Part shown: positions 4,556 to 7,644 of the stretch, piece by piece | Position numbering within the stretch: position 1 is the stretch's first letter | Layout of the letters: every line of letters begins with the position of its first letter | Source of the DNA: an uncultured Oscillospiraceae bacterium | Lineage (GTDB): Bacteria > Bacillota > Clostridia > Oscillospirales > Acutalibacteraceae | Assembly: GCA_900555705.1 (NCBI GenBank) | Contig: USLV01000051.1 | Coordinates: 1-7,644 of the forward strand | Length of the DNA stretch: 7,644 nucleotides | Direction: 5' to 3' | Made by a program: the position numbers and the translations under genes | The notes under the pieces: model-generated | What the model was told of the DNA's origin: nothing | The model's database searches: none | What the model saw: only the letters and a program-made list of their open reading frames with translations

Positions 4556-7500
4556 TTAGTCCTGCTCCCTCTTTTTCAGAGCCGCCGCCAGCGCCACGGA
4601 TGCGCCAAGCGCCAGCAGGGCCACCGGCAGGATCACACCGGTCTCTCCGGTTTCCACCGGCGTCGGAACCGATTCCGTCGTCGGCGCTTCGGTCACCACC
4701 GACTCCTCCACAGAGGGGGCCGTCTTCTCCGGTACAGTGGGAGAAGTCGGCTTGGTCGGCTGAGCAGAAACCGTCGGCTTAGCCGGATCGGTCGGCTTGT
4801 CCGGATCAACCGGTACGGTCGGCACAGTCGGTTTTGTCGGATCGGTCGGGTCAACCGGCTTGGTCGAGGTAGTCGGACGGGTCGGACCGAGCGGATCGAT
4901 GGGTTTATATTCCTCGATCGCCTTTACCATCGTCTTCAGCCACTCCGCCGCAGCCTGCACATCGCGCGCCGTCGACACAGCCGGATCCATCGCTTTCGCC
5001 GCACCCAGCGCCACATCCAGCGCGTCCTTCAGCTTCTGAGACGCTTTAGAGGCATCCACCTTTTCGGCCGCGACCACCGCCGCCTCCAGTTCCTTCACCT
5101 GCTCCTTGCCGAAATCGCTGTCATTCGCCGCACCCGGCACCCGGGTCAGCACCATATCATCCAGCGCAATGGTCAGATCATCCGACAGACCCAGGCAGAA
5201 GAAACGAATCTTGGTGATTCTTCTCATATCTTCGACAGCCGTCTGGTCCATATCGCTGATCTTGATCTGCACCTTGTTCCAGCCATCGTGCAGGTTCATT
5301 TCCCGAATGCCATACTGTACCTCGATGCTGTCCATCGCCTGCGACAGCTCGAGGCAACTGCCCTCGCCAATCGCAGAGGCCTTGCTGACATAGATCCACG
5401 CCTCAAAATAGTACTTATCCACCCAGGTCTGCGGCAATTCAACCTTCAGGGCGTTATCGTGGGAATTGACGCTCACGTCGCCGCCCGCTCTGCCGCTGTT
5501 ACGCACAGCCGCCGCGCCCTGCTTCTTATAGTTCGTCTCCAGCGTACCGTTGTAGCGGCCGTCGCTGTCCATCGTATCCAGCACGATGATCTCGTCCTCG
5601 GGGATCACCTTCGGCGGCAGCATCTCCTTGGTAAACTCGATGGAAACCACCTTGCTCGGGTCATTGGTGGCATAGGCCTTGAGAGAGCGGACATACATCG
5701 GCTCCATCTTGTCCTCGCCCCAGAAATACACCATCCGGAAATCGGTGCCGTCCATTCCCTGGTCAAACCGCGCGTCGGTGACCTCCATCTTGAAGGTTGC
5801 CCAGGAGCCCTCCACAGCTTCGCCGTTATTGATCACGAACTCCTTGCTGTTCTTTTCATAAGAACCGCCTTCGCCGTTGTTCGCCCGATAGTCTATACGG
5901 AAACGGCGGTTTCTGGGATCGCCGCCTCCCATCGCCGGGAAGAAATATTCCATCTCAAAGGTGACACGCGAAACTCCGGCCAGCGTTTTGTTCGCATCCG
6001 CGAGCGCAAGCACGCGATAATGGGTCGGCAGCACACGCGCATAGGTCTTCGCATCATCGCCATAGGCCATCTGCTCAATCGAGCCGTGGTAGATACTCCC
6101 GGTATCGGTATCCTCAGCCGGATTCCAGAACGCGTTCGTCAGCGTGTAGCGCTCGTCCGGCTCGGGAGGCGGCAACCGGCTCTCCATCGTACCCCAGGAC
6201 GCCTTCCGGACGGAGCCGTCCTCCATCGTCACCTCGAAGATCATACCGCGGATATAAAGCCCGCCGCCCTCCGCGATGTCAAAGCCGAGATACCAATCAT
6301 CCTTCTCGGGATAGCCCAGCACCTGGTCCTCGCGGGTTTCGGTATAGGTCTGCCAGCTTCCGGCCGTCATCCCGGCGTCGGTCATTTTGACAGCGCCTCT
6401 GTCGGGCGTGGCATTACCATCCTGATCGACCGTCTCGAACTTCATGACGTCGTCTTCCGATTTCTTGTCCCAGAAATAGGAGAAGGATACGGTCACATCC
6501 ACGACATCGTTGCGGGTCAGCCCCATCCACTTGGCGAGCTCACCCTTGTTATAGCTGAAATCGCCGTTCACAATGCTGTAAGCATCGTAATCATCATACT
6601 GCGTCAACTGCGTGTTATCATGACGCCAGCTGAACTCCGGCAGCTCCAGATTGCTGTAGTCTACATCCCGATCCTTCATCGTGCCCCAGACAACCGAACG
6701 CTCGGAGCCGTCCGCAAGCTTTGCCGAGAAGATGAGACCACGGATATAGAATCCGCCGCCCTCCAGAATGTCAAAGCTGAGATACCAGTCATCCTTGCCG
6801 GGGTAGCCCAGCACCTGATCCTCACGAGTCCAGGTGTGAATCTGCCAGCTGCCCGGCGTCATACCGGCCTCGGCCAGACCACTCTTGCCTCTGTCCGGCA
6901 GTGTCGTGCCGTCCGGTGCGATCGTCTCACAGCAGAGCCAGTCCTCCGCCGACTTCTGATCCCAGAAATAGGACAGCGAGATGCTCAGATCCACAACATC
7001 GTTGCTGTTCAGTCCCATCCATTTGGCCAGTCGGCCGCCGTTGTAGCTGAACTGACGCATCGTCATATCCAGAACCGCATAGTCGAGATAGAAACTCTTC
7101 GGATCTTCATTCTTCCAGCTGAATTCCGGCAGCGGCATCGCGCTGTAATCCAGCGAATCGATCGCGCCCCACTGACAGCTTCTGGTGCTTCCGCCCGTCG
7201 GCGTAACCGTAAACCGCAGGCCGCCGAGATAGATCGTGTTCTCATCGTTGCGATCAAGCAACTGCAAACGGATATCGTCCTGGCCGTCCTTGCCGATCAC
7301 GACATCCTCACAGTCCATCGAATAGACCACCCATTTGCCCGACTGATCGCCGGTGACGGCGCTCATGCTCGGCTCGTGGTTGATCTCGCCGTTCACATTA
7401 AAGGTGCGGAACTGAAATTTCGGATCAGAGCCGCCGCGCCGATCCCAGAAAAACAACGCCTCCACCTTCATGTCCACCACGTGCCCCTCCGCCTTGTTTT

Positions 7501-7644
7501 CAAGGCCAAGGGCATTGGCGACAGCCTTGTCATTATAGCTGGCACCGCCACCTCCGGTTTTGTCGAATTTATAGGCGCTGACAGGCCCATAACTCGCCGG
7601 CTCCGCAATGCCACCGCCATTGCCGATGTCATTCCAGCTGAAAC
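4556..7644 (-). CDS. Large surface-anchored multi-module beta-sandwich protein, 5'-partial
   Basis: The frame stays open to the right edge of the window, so the N-terminus and any signal peptide are outside; at least 1028 residues are visible (residue 1 = codon 7642-7640). Layout: three homologous modules at about 1-173, 174-336 and 337-494, each opening with FSW; a divergent fourth copy at about 499-670; a different jelly-roll-like module at about 684-837; a helical, Ala/Lys/Glu-rich segment at about 842-912; a Pro/Thr linker with PTKPT-type repeats at about 913-999; and a tail ETGETGVILPVALLALGASV followed by KKREQD. The tail has the hydrophobic-plus-basic form of a wall-sorting signal but PVETG instead of LPXTG, so it may be a variant sortase signal or simply a membrane anchor. 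No catalytic motif and no standard cohesin are recognised. A role in glycan binding or display of the neighbouring dockerin enzyme is inference from architecture and neighbourhood. Confidence 0.85.
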   Translation of the reverse strand, partial: FSWNDIGNGGGIAEPASYGPVSAYKFDKTGGGGASYNDKAVANALGLENKAEGHVVDMKVEALFFWDRRGGSDPKFQFRTFNVNGEINHEPSMSAVTGDQSGKWVVYSMDCEDVVIGKDGQDDIRLQLLDRNDENTIYLGGLRFTVTPTGGSTRSCQWGAIDSLDYSAMPLPEFSWKNEDPKSFYLDYAVLDMTMRQFSYNGGRLAKWMGLNSNDVVDLSISLSYFWDQKSAEDWLCCETIAPDGTTLPDRGKSGLAEAGMTPGSWQIHTWTREDQVLGYPGKDDWYLSFDILEGGGFYIRGLIFSAKLADGSERSVVWGTMKDRDVDYSNLELPEFSWRHDNTQLTQYDDYDAYSIVNGDFSYNKGELAKWMGLTRNDVVDVTVSFSYFWDKKSEDDVMKFETVDQDGNATPDRGAVKMTDAGMTAGSWQTYTETREDQVLGYPEKDDWYLGFDIAEGGGLYIRGMIFEVTMEDGSVRKASWGTMESRLPPPEPDERYTLTNAFWNPAEDTDTGSIYHGSIEQMAYGDDAKTYARVLPTHYRVLALADANKTLAGVSRVTFEMEYFFPAMGGGDPRNRRFRIDYRANNGEGGSYEKNSKEFVINNGEAVEGSWATFKMEVTDARFDQGMDGTDFRMVYFWGEDKMEPMYVRSLKAYATNDPSKVVSIEFTKEMLPPKVIPEDEIIVLDTMDSDGRYNGTLETNYKKQGAAAVRNSGRAGGDVSVNSHDNALKVELPQTWVDKYYFEAWIYVSKASAIGEGSCLELSQAMDSIEVQYGIREMNLHDGWNKVQIKISDMDQTAVEDMRRITKIRFFCLGLSDDLTIALDDMVLTRVPGAANDSDFGKEQVKELEAAVVAAEKVDASKASQKLKDALDVALGAAKAMDPAVSTARDVQAAAEWLKTMVKAIEEYKPIDPLGPTRPTTSTKPVDPTDPTKPTVPTVPVDPDKPTDPAKPTVSAQPTKPTSPTVPEKTAPSVEESVVTEAPTTESVPTPVETGETGVILPVALLALGASVALAAALKKREQD
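4646..4906 (-). repeat. Pro/Thr-rich low-complexity linker
   Basis: The coding strand repeats short units giving PTKPT, PVDPTDP and PTVPT-like peptides. On the plus strand this shows as recurring GTCGG and CGGATC/GGTC words. It is a typical extended spacer placing the modules away from the membrane or wall; unit number is likely to vary between strains. Confidence 0.85.
5633..6148 (-). repeat. Divergent fourth module of the surface protein
   Basis: This segment keeps the order of landmarks of the three clear copies: FEMEYFFPAMGGG in place of the FFWD strand, GSWATFKMEVTD in place of the GSW strand, and YVRSLKAY in place of Y-I-R-G-hydrophobic-F. It has lost the FSW opening (FWNPAED instead) and the LAKWMGL turn. 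Homology to the other modules is my reading of the pattern, not a computed alignment. Confidence 0.6.
6161..7642 (-). repeat. Tandem modules of about 160 residues in the surface protein (three copies)
   Basis: Copies lie at about 7124-7642, 6635-7123 and 6161-6634. Shared landmarks in order are F-S-W, SYN, a Leu-rich turn (LAKWMGL in copies 2 and 3, VANALGL in copy 1), VVD, [FY]FWD, a D-G turn and a closing W-G-[TA]. Copies 2 and 3 also share GSW, T-R-E-D-Q-V-L-G-Y-P, K-D-D-W-Y-L and I-R-G. They are also similar at DNA level: for example TAGCCCAGCACCTG occurs at 6312-6325 and again at 6804-6817, a period of about 490 bp. Confidence 0.93.

Noticed and set aside
4744..4905. CRISPR-like short repeats (recurring GTCGG words)
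   Set aside because: The repeats are short, irregular, in frame and encode the Pro/Thr linker; there are no constant repeats with unique spacers.
7478..7480. GTG at 7480 as start of the surface protein
   Set aside because: The frame continues without a stop to the right edge, and the upstream residues (FSWNDIGNGG and SYNDKAVANALGL) complete the first repeat module, so the true start is outside the window.

Overview
The window looks like a contig from a GC-rich, Gram-positive member of the Bacillota, most plausibly an Oscillospirales/Ruminococcaceae-type gut or rumen Clostridia. The support is strong Shine-Dalgarno sites, sigma-A-type promoters, an rplM-rpsI pair of Bacillota type, a LytR-CpsA-Psr-like membrane protein, a type I dockerin, and a surface protein with a Gram-positive wall-anchor-like tail. 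The taxonomic call is inference from gene content, not from a search.

Layout. Positions 1-12 are not genomic: they match the 3' end of the Tn5/Nextera mosaic end, so the contig starts in read-through adapter. Positions 13-470 (minus) hold the N-terminal part of a degenerate LCP-family protein with its own promoter and ribosome binding site. Positions 471-770 are a divergent intergenic region. It carries the extended -10 promoter of the LCP gene, a terminator-like hairpin block, and a near-consensus promoter for rplM whose -10 lies inside a short inverted repeat. rplM (771-1199) and rpsI (1217-1621) form a two-gene ribosomal operon closed by a strong intrinsic terminator. A second, oppositely oriented terminator follows directly and ends the minus-strand transcription unit on the right.

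The right three quarters (1774-7644, minus) is a carbohydrate-active locus of two genes. The upstream gene (4556-7644, 5' end outside the window) encodes a large surface protein. It has three clearly homologous modules of about 160 residues, a fourth divergent copy, a further jelly-roll-like module, a helical segment, a Pro/Thr linker and a C-terminal membrane/wall anchor lacking a proper LPXTG. After a gap of about 100 bp with a perfect 12-bp hairpin comes a secreted enzyme (1774-4455): signal peptide, beta-rich N-terminal module, GH99/GH71-like catalytic domain with an E-x-x-E-G-T motif, C-terminal beta-sandwich and type I dockerin.

A plausible joint role is an anchored glycan-binding (or scaffold) protein displaying or cooperating with a dockerin-bearing glycoside hydrolase at the cell surface. 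No recognisable cohesin is visible, so how the dockerin is docked is open. The repeated modules of the surface protein are the least explained element of the window.
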